From contig NZ_FOJF01000001.1 of the NCBI RefSeq assembly GCF_900110995.1, positions 2,807,199 to 2,871,198 on the forward strand: 64,000 bases of DNA, read 5' to 3'. Below are positions 17,782 through 26,153 of this stretch, piece by piece; position 1 is the stretch's first letter, and every line of letters begins with the position of its first letter. Under the pieces are notes generated by a model, which was given only the letters and a program-made list of their open reading frames with translations, was not told the DNA's origin and searched no databases. This DNA is from Chitinophaga sp. YR573 (GTDB taxonomy: Bacteria > Bacteroidota > Bacteroidia > Chitinophagales > Chitinophagaceae). A program made the position numbers and the translations under genes.

Positions 17782-18297
17782 ATGAAAAAAATATGCCTCA
17801 TATTAGCTGTTGTTCTTTGTTCGGCCTTTGGTGCCAGTGCGCAGCGTTATTGTGTAATAGATACCAAGTATATCCTGGATAACGTTCCGGATTATAAGGA
17901 AGCACAAGGAAAACTGGATGCTATAGCAGAACAATGGCAGAAGGAAATAGATGCTAAGTTCCTGGAAATCGATAAGATGTATAAATCTTACCAGGCAGAG
18001 CAGGTAATGTTAACAGATGAGTTGAAGCACAAACGTGAAGACGAGATCGTGGCTAAAGAGAAAGAAGCCAAGGATCTGCAGAAGAAGCGTTTCGGGTATG
18101 AAGGGGATCTTTTCAAGAAGCGTGAGGAGCTGATCAAGCCAATACAGGATAAAGTATACAATGCGGTACAGAAACTGGCAGCAGCGCGTATGTACGATTT
18201 CGTACTTGATAAGTCGGGGGGAGTAACAGTTATCTTTGCAGATCCTAAGCTGGATAAGAGCGATGATATATTACGTTCGTTAGGCGTTAAGAAATAG
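17782..18297 (+). CDS. OmpH/Skp family periplasmic chaperone (first copy)
   Basis: The 171-residue protein has a signal peptide MKKICLILAVVLCSAFGASA followed by the OmpH core: RYCVIDTKYILDNVPDYKEA, a long charged coiled coil (about residues 40-130), and the distal KLAAARMYDFVLDKSGGVTV beta segment. Skp trimers hold unfolded outer membrane proteins in the periplasm and deliver them to BamA. It is the first of two tandem paralogues, 64 bp after bamA. Confidence 0.92.
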   Translation: MKKICLILAVVLCSAFGASAQRYCVIDTKYILDNVPDYKEAQGKLDAIAEQWQKEIDAKFLEIDKMYKSYQAEQVMLTDELKHKREDEIVAKEKEAKDLQKKRFGYEGDLFKKREELIKPIQDKVYNAVQKLAAARMYDFVLDKSGGVTVIFADPKLDKSDDILRSLGVKK

Positions 18298-18358
18298 ACC
18301 TTTATACCAATTTAAACCTTAGTTTTAGTATCAAAATTTTTTAAACACAGACAACATC

Positions 18359-18868
18359 ATGAAGAAGTATGTAATTATCGCTTTTGTGACAGTTTCAGGA
18401 TTGTTCAGCGTAAATGCAATGGCACAGTCCAAAGTAGGACACATTAATGCACAGGCACTGATAGAAACAATGCCTGAAGCGCAGACAGCGCAGAAATCTC
18501 TGCAGACGTACGCAGAAGAACTGGATAAAGATGGTAAAGGGTTGATTGATGAGTACCAGAAGAAACTGAAAGAATTTGACGCAAGTGCGGCCAGCATGAC
18601 CGACAATATGAAAGAAATTAAGGGTAAAGAGATTCAGACTGCACAGAAGAACATCCAGGACTACCAGGAGTCTGCTCAGCAGAAGATCGAAGCTAAACGT
18701 CAGGAAATCCTGAAACCAATCTACGATAAAGCCCGTAAAGCGATCGAAGATGTAGCTAAGGAAAAGGGTTATGCTTATGTACTGGACAGCTCTGCAGGTG
18801 TACTGCTGGTTTCTCCTCCAAGCGATGATCTGGCTCCTGCTGTGAAAATCAAGCTGGGTATCAAGTAA
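18359..18868 (+). CDS. OmpH/Skp family periplasmic chaperone (second copy)
   Basis: The 169-residue paralogue has a signal peptide ending NAMAQ. The core SKVGHINAQALIETMPEAQT is followed by a coiled coil up to about residue 130 and AKEKGYAYVLDSSAGVLLVS, which resembles the Skp beta-core. The role is the same type of holdase as the upstream copy. Two copies in tandem after bamA are common in Bacteroidota. A strong terminator follows the gene. Confidence 0.92.
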   Translation: MKKYVIIAFVTVSGLFSVNAMAQSKVGHINAQALIETMPEAQTAQKSLQTYAEELDKDGKGLIDEYQKKLKEFDASAASMTDNMKEIKGKEIQTAQKNIQDYQESAQQKIEAKRQEILKPIYDKARKAIEDVAKEKGYAYVLDSSAGVLLVSPPSDDLAPAVKIKLGIK

Positions 18869-18900
18869 TCCGGTAATCCCGTAAATAATTGTATAAAATA

Positions 18901-18931
18901 TGCCCCGGTATTAAAGCCGGGGCAATTTTTT
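18901..18931 (+). terminator. Rho-independent terminator
   Basis: TGCCCCGG (18901-18908) pairs with CCGGGGCA (18917-18924), followed by a T-run. It ends the bamA-ompH-ompH transcript. Confidence 0.9.
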
Positions 18932-18963
18932 TAAATTCCCCTTTGCTTTTTCAGATTTTTCCC

Positions 18964-18971
18964 TACCTTTG
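18964..18971 (+). promoter_or_regulatory. Bacteroidota promoter, -7 box TACCTTTG
   Basis: TACCTTTG matches TAnnTTTG, with TTTG at 18942-18945 as the -33 element about 20 bp upstream. It probably drives rpmH-rnpA-yidD, with a leader of about 65 nt before rpmH. Confidence 0.7.
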
Positions 18972-19046
18972 CCTTCCGTTTTAAAAACAGGCTTCCGCAA
19001 AACGGGAAAGTGTTTAGTATAGTACAGGTAAAAATAAAATATTAAA

Positions 19047-19202
19047 ATGAAACGTACTTTTCAACCGCACAACAGACGCAGAAAGAGCGTTCATGGTTTT
19101 AGAAAGAGAATGGAAACTGCTAACGGCCGTAAAGTATTAGCTTCCCGCAGAGCTAAAGGACGTAAGAAATTAACAGTTTCTGACGAGCGGAAGCTGAAAT
19201 AA
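19047..19202 (+). CDS. rpmH: 50S ribosomal protein L34
   Basis: This 51-residue basic protein starts [20 protein letters not shown] and contains the L34 signature RRAKGRKKL. The ORF is short. L34 sits in the large subunit near the peptide exit. It is the first gene of the classical rpmH-rnpA-yidD cluster, 102 bp before the apparent rnpA start. Confidence 0.97.
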   Translation: MKRTFQPHNRRRKSVHGFRKRMETANGRKVLASRRAKGRKKLTVSDERKLK

Positions 19203-19304
19203 GATCAGCCCCGTCACTGCATAGCATATAGTGCTGGCAGGCTTTGAGGCTGGATCTTGATAGAAGGAATTGTATCGCTATTGGGTTGATAAATCAGACT
19301 TGCC

Positions 19305-19721
19305 ATAAAAACTTATTCTTTTAACACAGAAGAAAGGTTAAAAAGCAGAAAACTCATTGAAACGCTTTTTCGGGAAGGAAAAGCGTTTTCTGTTTTTCCC
19401 TACCGTGTACTTTTTATGCGGGTAGATCACCCTGGCAGTAAGTATCCCGCTCAGGCTGGCTTCACTGTTTCTACCAAACGCTTCCCCCATGCAGTAGACC
19501 GTAACCGCGTAAAGCGGCTTACACGCGAATGCTGGCGTCTGCAAAAACAGCCTTTTTATGACTACCTGGCTGAACACTCCTGCCAGCTGGCCGTTTTCTT
19601 CATCTATACAGATAAGAAAATAGCTCCATACTCCCTCTTACAGGAGAAAGTTTCCGTAATTTTAAAGAAGCTCGAGAAAGAAGTGCTTAAACTGGCTATG
19701 CCAGATAATCCGGCATTATGA
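19305..19721 (+). CDS. rnpA: Ribonuclease P protein component; non-canonical start likely
   Basis: The protein component of RNase P helps the catalytic RNA remove tRNA 5' leaders. The frame contains the RNR signature region [18 protein letters not shown] and, upstream, the expected N-terminal [20 protein letters not shown]. The frame is open from 19293, but no ATG, GTG or TTG lies before the ATG at 19416, which is too late because it would remove about 37 residues including a conserved helix. The best fit is ATA at 19305, giving [12 protein letters not shown] where a family Met-Lys start is expected (138 residues). An ATC at 19293 is possible. A sequencing error is also possible. It overlaps yidD by 4 bp. 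Confidence 0.75.
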   Translation: MKTYSFNTEERLKSRKLIETLFREGKAFSVFPYRVLFMRVDHPGSKYPAQAGFTVSTKRFPHAVDRNRVKRLTRECWRLQKQPFYDYLAEHSCQLAVFFIYTDKKIAPYSLLQEKVSVILKKLEKEVLKLAMPDNPAL

Positions 19722-19936
19722 AGATCTTCAGTTACCCGTTCATCTTCCTTATCAGGATCTACCAATGGTTTATTTCACCTTTGCTGGGTAACAAATGCCG
19801 GTACACCCCCACATGCTCCCAATATGGCATAGAAGCCCTTAAAAAGCATGGAATATTCAAAGGAGGCTACCTGACCCTCAAACGCTTCCTTTCCTGCCAT
19901 CCCTGGGGCGGACATGGGCATGATCCTGTGCCTTAA
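19718..19936 (+). CDS. yidD: Membrane protein insertion efficiency factor YidD
   Basis: The 72-residue protein carries the whole YidD signature: [20 protein letters not shown], then [18 protein letters not shown] and the C-terminal [13 protein letters not shown]. It is an amphipathic inner-membrane-associated protein that assists YidC-dependent insertion. The ATG overlaps the rnpA stop (ATGA), indicating translational coupling. yidC does not follow in this window. Confidence 0.95.
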   Translation: MKIFSYPFIFLIRIYQWFISPLLGNKCRYTPTCSQYGIEALKKHGIFKGGYLTLKRFLSCHPWGGHGHDPVP

Positions 19937-20000
19937 TTTAACTTTTCTGATTCTCAATTAACTTGTAGCTTACAGTAGCTTATTAATTTAACTTTTACCT

Positions 20001-21668
20001 ATGCGTTCATTTTTTCAAAGAAAAGGAAGGGTAGTGTTGGTCGTGCTACTGATTGTAGTTGCCGGGACCAGTATCAAAGCCTACAGTGACAAGGACAAAT
20101 ACTTTGAGATCGCCAAGAACCTCGACATTTTTGCGGCCTTTTACAGGGAGCTGAATACCTATTATGTAGATGATCTGCCGCCGGAAAGACTCATGCATAA
20201 GGGAATAGATGCCATGCTGGAAGAAACGGACCCGTATACCGACTTTATCCCGGAAGAGAACCTGGACGAACTGAAGTTCATGGCTACCGGTAAATATGGA
20301 GGCGTAGGGGTTTCTGTGAATACAGACAGTGGGCGTACCGTGATCACCGATATTTATGAAGGAAGCCCTATGCATAAGGCAGGGGCCAGACCAGGAGATA
20401 TTATCGTGTCCCTGGATGGGAAAAAGACACTGGGAATGGACCAGGACGAAATCAGCCACCTGCTGAAAGGTGTGCCGGGTACTTCCCTGGACATGGTGTT
20501 AAAGAACCCGGTAACAGGAGAAGAGACTACCAAGAAGATATTACGCGAAGAAATTAATGTGCGGCCCGTGAGTTATGCCGGTATGACCGGGAACGACATC
20601 GGTTATATCCGTATGACCCAGTTCACTGAAAACAGCGGAGAAGCGGTGCAGAAGTCTTTCGAAGACCTGAAAAAGGAGCATCCCGGCATGAAAGGCATGA
20701 TCCTGGACCTTAGAGGAAACCCGGGGGGATTGCTGGATGAGGCCGTACTGGTGGCCAACATCTTTGTAGATAAGAATAAGCTGATCGTAAGCACCAAGGG
20801 GAAAGTAAAGAACTGGGACCGGGATTATAAAACGGAAGAGGCGGCAGTAGATGCCAAAATTCCGCTGGTAGTACTGACCAACCGTTCTTCTGCTTCTGCA
20901 TCAGAAATTGTGGCAGGCGCGGTACAGGACCTGGACCGTGGCGTGATTGTAGGTCAGCGTTCTTTTGGTAAAGGACTGGTACAAACTACCCGCCCTCTCC
21001 CTTACAATGCTAAACTGAAAGTAACGACTGCCAAATATTATACGCCAAGTGGCCGTTGCATACAGGCGATTGACTACTCTCACAGAAGTGAAGAGGGAGA
21101 AGCTGAAATAGTGCCTGATTCTATGCGCCGTTCCTTTACTACTGTCGCAGGCCGTAAAGTAAAAGATGGTGGTGGTATAGAACCTGATGATGCAGTTGAT
21201 CCAACTTTGCTGAGCCAGGTAGCTGTAACCCTCATCCGTAAGCTGTACATATTTGATTATGCTACACAGTATTACTATCAGCATCCGAATATTGCAGCTG
21301 CCGGTAAGTTCTCTCTGAGTGAGGATGATTTCTCTGATTTCATGCATTACCTGGACGGACGTAATTACAGTTATAAAACCCGTAGTGAAGAAGCCCTGGA
21401 AAGCTTCCAGAATACTGCCCGCAAAGAGAAGTATTATGATGCAGTAGCAAAGGAGTTTGATGCACTGCAACAAAAAATGAAACACGATAAGAAACAGGAT
21501 TTACTGAAGAATAAGACAGAGATCAAACACTTGCTGGAAGAGGAAATAGTGAACCGTTATTATCTGCAGAGAGGACGTATAGAAAAGTCGCTGACTACGG
21601 ATAATGAAGTGAATGAAGCAGTGGCTGTATTACATCAGCCTGAACGTTATCAGAAATTATTACAGTAG
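20001..21668 (+). CDS. S41 family C-terminal processing peptidase
   Basis: The 555-residue enzyme has an N-terminal membrane anchor (residues 9-26), a PDZ domain around residues 90-165 (GGVGVSVNTDSGRTVITDI, ARPGDIIVSLDGKKT) and an S41 protease core. The nucleophile motif SSASASE is at residues 296-302, and the Lys of FGKGLVQT is at about residue 324. A C-terminal helical extension follows. Such proteases cut substrates in the periplasm by recognising C-terminal tails. It is probably attached to the periplasmic face of the inner membrane. It starts 64 bp after yidD. Confidence 0.93.
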   Translation: MRSFFQRKGRVVLVVLLIVVAGTSIKAYSDKDKYFEIAKNLDIFAAFYRELNTYYVDDLPPERLMHKGIDAMLEETDPYTDFIPEENLDELKFMATGKYGGVGVSVNTDSGRTVITDIYEGSPMHKAGARPGDIIVSLDGKKTLGMDQDEISHLLKGVPGTSLDMVLKNPVTGEETTKKILREEINVRPVSYAGMTGNDIGYIRMTQFTENSGEAVQKSFEDLKKEHPGMKGMILDLRGNPGGLLDEAVLVANIFVDKNKLIVSTKGKVKNWDRDYKTEEAAVDAKIPLVVLTNRSSASASEIVAGAVQDLDRGVIVGQRSFGKGLVQTTRPLPYNAKLKVTTAKYYTPSGRCIQAIDYSHRSEEGEAEIVPDSMRRSFTTVAGRKVKDGGGIEPDDAVDPTLLSQVAVTLIRKLYIFDYATQYYYQHPNIAAAGKFSLSEDDFSDFMHYLDGRNYSYKTRSEEALESFQNTARKEKYYDAVAKEFDALQQKMKHDKKQDLLKNKTEIKHLLEEEIVNRYYLQRGRIEKSLTTDNEVNEAVAVLHQPERYQKLLQ

Positions 21669-21691
21669 ATTATCTGCTTAAAAATATCAGG

Positions 21692-21720
21692 CCCGTCAAC
21701 ATCGTTGATGGGCTTTTTTA
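21692..21720 (+). terminator. Rho-independent terminator
   Basis: GCCCGTCAAC (21692-21701) and GTTGATGGGC (21705-21714) pair with one G-T pair and a 3-nt loop, followed by six T. It follows the S41 peptidase gene. Confidence 0.9.
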
Positions 21721-21806
21721 TGGCTATAATTATGATATCCCGCATTTTAATTATAAATTAAAGTTCATGACCCACCATCACGTTATTGTAAACTAAACTA
21801 AGTAGC

Positions 21807-23189
21807 ATGCCTGAAAATTCTAACCGAAATTCCCGCAGGGGATTTATTACCAAATTAGCCAAGGGAGTAGTAGGTGCTTCTTTATTACCCAACATTCTTA
21901 CCGCTGCAGATAAACAGCGTAGCCTATTAACCCGTGTAAAAGAAAAGTATAGTGCGAATGACCAGATCCAGATAGCGGTGATCGGGGCAGGAGGGATGGG
22001 AACATCTGATACCAATACAGCCATCACCGTGCCGGGCGTAAAGCTGATAGCAGCCTGCGACCTGTATGATGGGCGATTGGCAGATGCAAAGAAGAAATGG
22101 GGTAGTGACATTTATACCACCCGCGATTACCGGGAAATTCTTGAACGGAAAGATGTGGATGCGGTGATCATTGCCACACCCGACTTCTGGCATAAAGACA
22201 TTTCCGTAGCAGCTATGAACAAAGGCAAATCTGTGTATTGCGAGAAGCCTATGGTACATGATATTACGGAAGGTCCTGCTGTAGTGGACGCACAGCAACG
22301 AAACGGGAAAGTAGTATACCAGGTGGGAAGTCAGGGCATGAGTTCCCTGGGAAATGAAAAGGCAAAACAATTGCTGAAAGACGGCGCTATTGGTAAGCTG
22401 AATTATGCCGAAGGTTTCTGGGCGCGTATGTCTCCGTTTGGGGCATGGCAGTATCCCATTCCGGCGGATGCTTCTGTGAAAACGGTTGACTGGGATGCTT
22501 ACCTGACGCATGCTCCCAAGCGTGAATTTGATCCGTTGCGTTTTTTCCGCTGGCGTAATTATAAAGATTATGGTACTGGTGTGTCCGGCGATTTGTTCGT
22601 ACACCTGTTTTCAAGTCTGCATTTTGTAACAGGGTCTATTGGTCCGGAGAAAATCATGGCTACCGGTGGATTGCGTTACTGGAAAGACGGGCGTGAAGTA
22701 CCGGATATTATGCTGGGCATGTTTGATTATCCGGAGAATGAAGTACACCCTGCTTTCAATCTTTCTTTGCGTGTGAATTTTGTAGATGGCACCGGTGGTA
22801 CCAACTACCTGCGTATGGTAGGTAGTGAGGGATCTATGACGGTAGAATGGGATAAAGTAACGCTGTACCGGAACAAGGAGTATGCGGCTACAGATGATCC
22901 TTTGCTGCAAAGTAAAAAAGATGTGGATAGTGGTAAGCAGTATGTGTATGAGAGAAAAGATATGTTGCCACCGGAGAAGATGGAATATGCCGCAGAAGAG
23001 GGATACAAGGGCGCACACTTTGATCACTTTTATAATCTCTTTACTGCCATGAGAACAGGAGGTAAAGTGCATGAAGACGCCTTGTTCGGTTATCGTGCAG
23101 CAGCGCCGGCGCTGTTGTGTAACGATAGTTATTTCCAGAATAAGATCATGCAATGGGACCCAAAGAATCTGAAAACGATCAATAAATAA
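21807..23189 (+). CDS. Gfo/Idh/MocA family oxidoreductase with Tat-like signal
   Basis: The 460-residue protein starts with NSRRGFITKLAKGVVGASLL, a twin-arginine (Tat) export signal. The Rossmann motif IAVIGAGGMGTSDTN follows near residues 55-70, and the family EKP motif is in CEKPMVHDI near residue 150. The C-terminal half is the substrate-binding part. It should be an NAD(P)-dependent sugar oxidoreductase exported folded, with cofactor, to the periplasm. The neighbour 11 bp downstream is a DUF1080 lipoprotein; in recent work such pairs act in 3-keto-glycoside metabolism. Confidence 0.9.
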   Translation: MPENSNRNSRRGFITKLAKGVVGASLLPNILTAADKQRSLLTRVKEKYSANDQIQIAVIGAGGMGTSDTNTAITVPGVKLIAACDLYDGRLADAKKKWGSDIYTTRDYREILERKDVDAVIIATPDFWHKDISVAAMNKGKSVYCEKPMVHDITEGPAVVDAQQRNGKVVYQVGSQGMSSLGNEKAKQLLKDGAIGKLNYAEGFWARMSPFGAWQYPIPADASVKTVDWDAYLTHAPKREFDPLRFFRWRNYKDYGTGVSGDLFVHLFSSLHFVTGSIGPEKIMATGGLRYWKDGREVPDIMLGMFDYPENEVHPAFNLSLRVNFVDGTGGTNYLRMVGSEGSMTVEWDKVTLYRNKEYAATDDPLLQSKKDVDSGKQYVYERKDMLPPEKMEYAAEEGYKGAHFDHFYNLFTAMRTGGKVHEDALFGYRAAAPALLCNDSYFQNKIMQWDPKNLKTINK

Positions 23190-23200
23190 AAACGATAATC

Positions 23201-23998
23201 ATGATGAAGAAATTATTTGTTCCTGCGTTGTCTGTAATGGCTATGGCTGTTATGTCCTGCAATAGTGGTAAGAGTACAGTTTCTACAGAAGATACCACGA
23301 CTACCATTAAAAAAGAAGATTCTGCTGAGGCAGCAGAAATTGTTGCTGACACTACCGCCAATACGTTAACAGATGCTGAGAAATCCGAAGGATGGAAATT
23401 GTTATTCAATGGACAGAACCTGGATGGATGGCATATCTACAAAGGCAAGACTTCCAGTGGATGGGTAGCAGAAGATGGTATTTTACATTGCCTGGGTAGT
23501 GAGAAAGATAAGAGTGATAAACGTGCGGACCTTACCAGCAATGATACGTTTGATAATTTTGAGTTAGAACTGGACTGGAAGCTGTCTCCGAAGGGGAACA
23601 GCGGTATTATATACCTGGCATCTGAAGAGTTTGATGCCGCTTATCTGAGTGGTCCTGAGTACCAGCTGATAGATGATGAGAATTTTCCTGAGAAGCTGGA
23701 AGGATGGCAGAAGACTGGCGCCAACTATGCGATGAGCGCTCCACTGGTAGCCGCTTCCAAACCTATAGGAGAGTGGAATCATGCAAAGATCATTGTGAAC
23801 AAAGGGCATGTGGAACACTGGCTGAACGGGCAGAAAACTGCTGAGTATGAGATGGGCTCTGCAGAGTGGAAGAAAGCAAAGGAAACCGGGAAATGGAAGG
23901 ATGCTAAAGGTTATGGCGCAACGAAGAAAGGGCATATCGATTTACAGGACCATGGCAGTGAGGCGTGGTTTAAGAATGTGAAGATCAGGCAGCTTTAA
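23201..23998 (+). CDS. DUF1080 lipoprotein (3-keto-disaccharide hydrolase-like)
   Basis: The 265-residue protein starts MMKKLFVPALSVMAMAVMSC, a lipoprotein signal with the lipidated Cys at position 20. A Thr/Glu-rich linker precedes a DUF1080 (PF06439) domain of about 190 residues, beginning EGWKLLFNGQNLDGWHIYKG, with the NSGIIYLAS strand and the distal HIDLQDHGSEAWFKNVKIR. Members hydrolyse the glycosidic bond of 3-keto-glycosides by elimination/hydration, so this one may act on the product of the adjacent oxidoreductase. It is probably anchored at the periplasmic or outer membrane side. Confidence 0.9.
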   Translation: MMKKLFVPALSVMAMAVMSCNSGKSTVSTEDTTTTIKKEDSAEAAEIVADTTANTLTDAEKSEGWKLLFNGQNLDGWHIYKGKTSSGWVAEDGILHCLGSEKDKSDKRADLTSNDTFDNFELELDWKLSPKGNSGIIYLASEEFDAAYLSGPEYQLIDDENFPEKLEGWQKTGANYAMSAPLVAASKPIGEWNHAKIIVNKGHVEHWLNGQKTAEYEMGSAEWKKAKETGKWKDAKGYGATKKGHIDLQDHGSEAWFKNVKIRQL

Positions 23999-24004
23999 TA
24001 GTAT

Positions 24005-24061
24005 TGATAAAAAAGGAAAGGGTGTATCATGATTCATGATACACCCTTTCCTTTTTTATCA
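24005..24061. terminator. Bidirectional terminator between convergent genes
   Basis: A perfect palindrome with 28-bp arms centred on 24033 has A/T tails on both strands, including a six-T run at 24052-24057. It separates the plus-strand DUF1080 gene and the minus-strand superoxide dismutase gene. Confidence 0.93.
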
Positions 24062-24068
24062 TCAGTAA

Positions 24069-24674
24069 TTATACTGCTGCTTCGTAGTGTTTGCTAACTG
24101 CATCCCAGTTAACAACGCTCCAGAATGCTTTCAGGTATTCCGGACGGCGGTTCTGATATTTCAGGTAGTAAGCATGTTCCCATACGTCTACACCTAAGAT
24201 AGGAGTACCTTTTACTTCAGCAACATCCATCAGAGGATTGTCCTGGTTAGGAGTGGAAGTAACTTCCAGTTTGCCATCTTTTACGATCAGCCATGCCCAG
24301 CCTGAACCGAAGCGGGTAGTACCTGCTGCGTTCAGTTTTTCTTTGAATTCGTCGAAAGAACCGAAGGTGCTCTTGATTGCATCTGCCAGTTTGCCTTTAG
24401 GTTCGCCACCTGCGTTAGGAGCGAGGATAGCCCAGAAGAAACTGTGATTCCAGTGACCGCCACCATTATTCCTTACAGCAGGGCTTATTTTACCAGCAGC
24501 AGCTACCAGTTCTTCCAGAGATTTGCTTTCGTTCTCTGTACCGGCAACAGCCTTGTTCAGGTTGTCTACATAAGCCTGGTGATGCTTACCGTGATGAATC
24601 TCCATTGTCAGTTTATCGATATGAGGCTCCAGTGCATCGTGTGCATACGGTAAGCTCGGAAGTGTAAATGCCAT
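24069..24674 (-). CDS. Superoxide dismutase (Fe/Mn)
   Basis: The 201-residue enzyme converts superoxide to oxygen and hydrogen peroxide. Family features are [18 protein letters not shown] at the start, the first metal His in [16 protein letters not shown], the second in [10 protein letters not shown], and Asp plus His in the signature [19 protein letters not shown]. No signal peptide is present, so it is cytoplasmic. Fe and Mn forms cannot be separated reliably by sight. It faces the DUF1080 gene convergently and the LuxR-type gene divergently. Confidence 0.95.
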   Translation of the reverse strand: MAFTLPSLPYAHDALEPHIDKLTMEIHHGKHHQAYVDNLNKAVAGTENESKSLEELVAAAGKISPAVRNNGGGHWNHSFFWAILAPNAGGEPKGKLADAIKSTFGSFDEFKEKLNAAGTTRFGSGWAWLIVKDGKLEVTSTPNQDNPLMDVAEVKGTPILGVDVWEHAYYLKYQNRRPEYLKAFWSVVNWDAVSKHYEAAV

Positions 24675-24939
24675 AACCTAATGTTTTATTGTTTTTAAAT
24701 ATTGTGTTTAAAGAGTGTTCAAATTTACTGCCTAATAAGGTAAATATCAAAACACATATAGGTACTTCTGCCCAATTCACGTACCAAAAGCCTTGGATAT
24801 ATGCTTTTTTATTTTATATTTACGTTAAGTGTTATAACAACTTTAGCATCGCATTGTGGTTCGTATACACGTAAAAGTTACTTAGCTTTTAGACCTCCCG
24901 CCATTCAATTTCAACTATTGTTTGTATAAAACTTAATGT

Positions 24940-25644
24940 ATGTTGACAGACTCTGACATGGGCCAGAACTATTCCCTCAATTCCTTGCAGAAGGAAAACG
25001 AACTATTGAAGACACGCATCCAGTGGCTTGAAAATATACTGGATAACGTGCCTGCCATGCTTTACACCCACGAGAACAGCGTTAAGACCGTGAACTGGTG
25101 TAATAAGCGGATGGAGGATACCACAGGTTATAAGCTGGCTGAAATTACGGCGCTCGGCCTGGGTTTTTTTCAACGGGTGATGCATCCGGATGATTTTGAT
25201 CTTGCAGTGATAGCCCAGCAATCCTTTAAAGAAAATAAGAGCCTTTTCGGCGGAGTATTACGTATCCGCAGACGGGGCACCGATGACTGGTGTTGGCTGG
25301 TAGGGATGGCTATTCCGTTTACCCGTGATGAAGAAGGGAAGGTAAAAGAAGTGATCTGTGCTTTCCTGGACCTGACCCTGGCGATGGATACCAATGACCA
25401 GCTGGCGGAAGCAATGCGGGATGTATTGCGCCGTCATAATGATGACCTGAAGAACAAACTGACGCCGCGGGAACTGGAAATACTGAAGCTGACAGTACAG
25501 GGACTGAATAACAAAGAAATAGCAGGTGTACTTAACCTGAGCCGCTATACGGTAGAGACCCACAGGAAAAATATACGGCTGAAGTTAAAAGTGAGAAATA
25601 CCACTGAGCTGATCGCGCTGGCGAGGAAGGTGGGGTATCAATAA
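24940..25644 (+). CDS. PAS-domain LuxR-type transcriptional regulator
   Basis: The 234-residue protein has an N-terminal helix (SLNSLQKENELLKTRIQWLE), a PAS domain at about residues 30-145 (DNVPAMLYTHENSVKTVNWC, MHPDDFDLAV), and a LuxR/FixJ helix-turn-helix at about 168-234 (LTPRELEILKLTVQGLNNKE, then SRYTVETHRKNIRLKL). It lacks a receiver domain, so a ligand or protein signal at PAS probably controls DNA binding. The 265-bp gap to the divergent superoxide dismutase gene contains no ORF. Two palindromes sit downstream. Confidence 0.88.
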   Translation: MLTDSDMGQNYSLNSLQKENELLKTRIQWLENILDNVPAMLYTHENSVKTVNWCNKRMEDTTGYKLAEITALGLGFFQRVMHPDDFDLAVIAQQSFKENKSLFGGVLRIRRRGTDDWCWLVGMAIPFTRDEEGKVKEVICAFLDLTLAMDTNDQLAEAMRDVLRRHNDDLKNKLTPRELEILKLTVQGLNNKEIAGVLNLSRYTVETHRKNIRLKLKVRNTTELIALARKVGYQ

Positions 25645-25684
25645 TTTAACATAGTTTAATGATTTTAAGCCCCGGTTTTCAGAA

Positions 25685-25736
25685 AAATACCCAAGCTTGG
25701 GTATTTGAGCAAAAACTAAACTCCACTAATTTAGTG
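25685..25736. promoter_or_regulatory. Pair of palindromes, candidate operator
   Basis: A perfect 22-bp palindrome (25685-25706, half-site AAATACCCAAG) is followed by CACTAA-T-TTAGTG (25724-25736). No T-run follows, so they do not look like a terminator. They lie between the LuxR-type gene and the 69-residue gene, and a dimeric regulator could bind there. Confidence 0.55.
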
Positions 25737-25802
25737 AAAGAATAACCGAACGTTAGAAAGACATTTTCAGGAGAAAGATTCGATGAAATAACCCTACTAG
25801 CT

Positions 25803-26012
25803 ATGATAAATGAGGAAAGCGCCTATAGCATCCTGCAACTGAGTGATTCTGCTACGGCAGAAGAGATTGTTGCGCAGTATGAGATCTTAAAAGGCCAGTA
25901 CAAGAGAATTAAAGATGAGACAGGAGATTTAAAGACCCATTTGGAGTATCAGCTTAAGCAGATAGAGCTGGACGATGTTTATATTTATTTCAGAAGAAAA
26001 CAAAGGATATAA
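25803..26012 (+). CDS. Small hypothetical protein, J-domain-like start
   Basis: The ORF encodes 69 residues, all soluble and helical, with high charge. The beginning SAYSILQLSDSATAEEIVAQ resembles the first two helices of a J domain (AYxxL..ATxEEI), but the HPD loop that activates Hsp70 is absent, so any J-domain kinship is degenerate. I do not recognise a family. Its start is preceded by the two palindromes and an AT-rich stretch, and it ends 141 bp before the band-7 gene. Confidence 0.6.
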   Translation: MINEESAYSILQLSDSATAEEIVAQYEILKGQYKRIKDETGDLKTHLEYQLKQIELDDVYIYFRRKQRI

Positions 26013-26153
26013 CTAAGCTATTATTTTTCATTCGTTGTGTTTTTAGCTCGGCTTTCTTTCATTGTTTGTCTTCCTATCCCATTAACCCACTCACCTTTCG
26101 TAATTTCCATATTACCACACTTTACTATATATTTACTCATAAAATCCTTCCTT

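Noticed and set aside
20901..21485. 194-codon minus-strand ORF over the S41 peptidase
   Set aside because: The plus strand encodes a complete protease with PDZ and catalytic motifs; the reverse frame has no recognisable feature.
21927..22604. 225-codon minus-strand ORF over the Gfo/Idh/MocA gene
   Set aside because: The plus strand carries a clear oxidoreductase; the reverse product is a composition artefact.
26037..26153. Longer N-terminus for the band-7 protein
   Set aside because: The extra residues do not match the family, whose membrane anchor begins at 26154.
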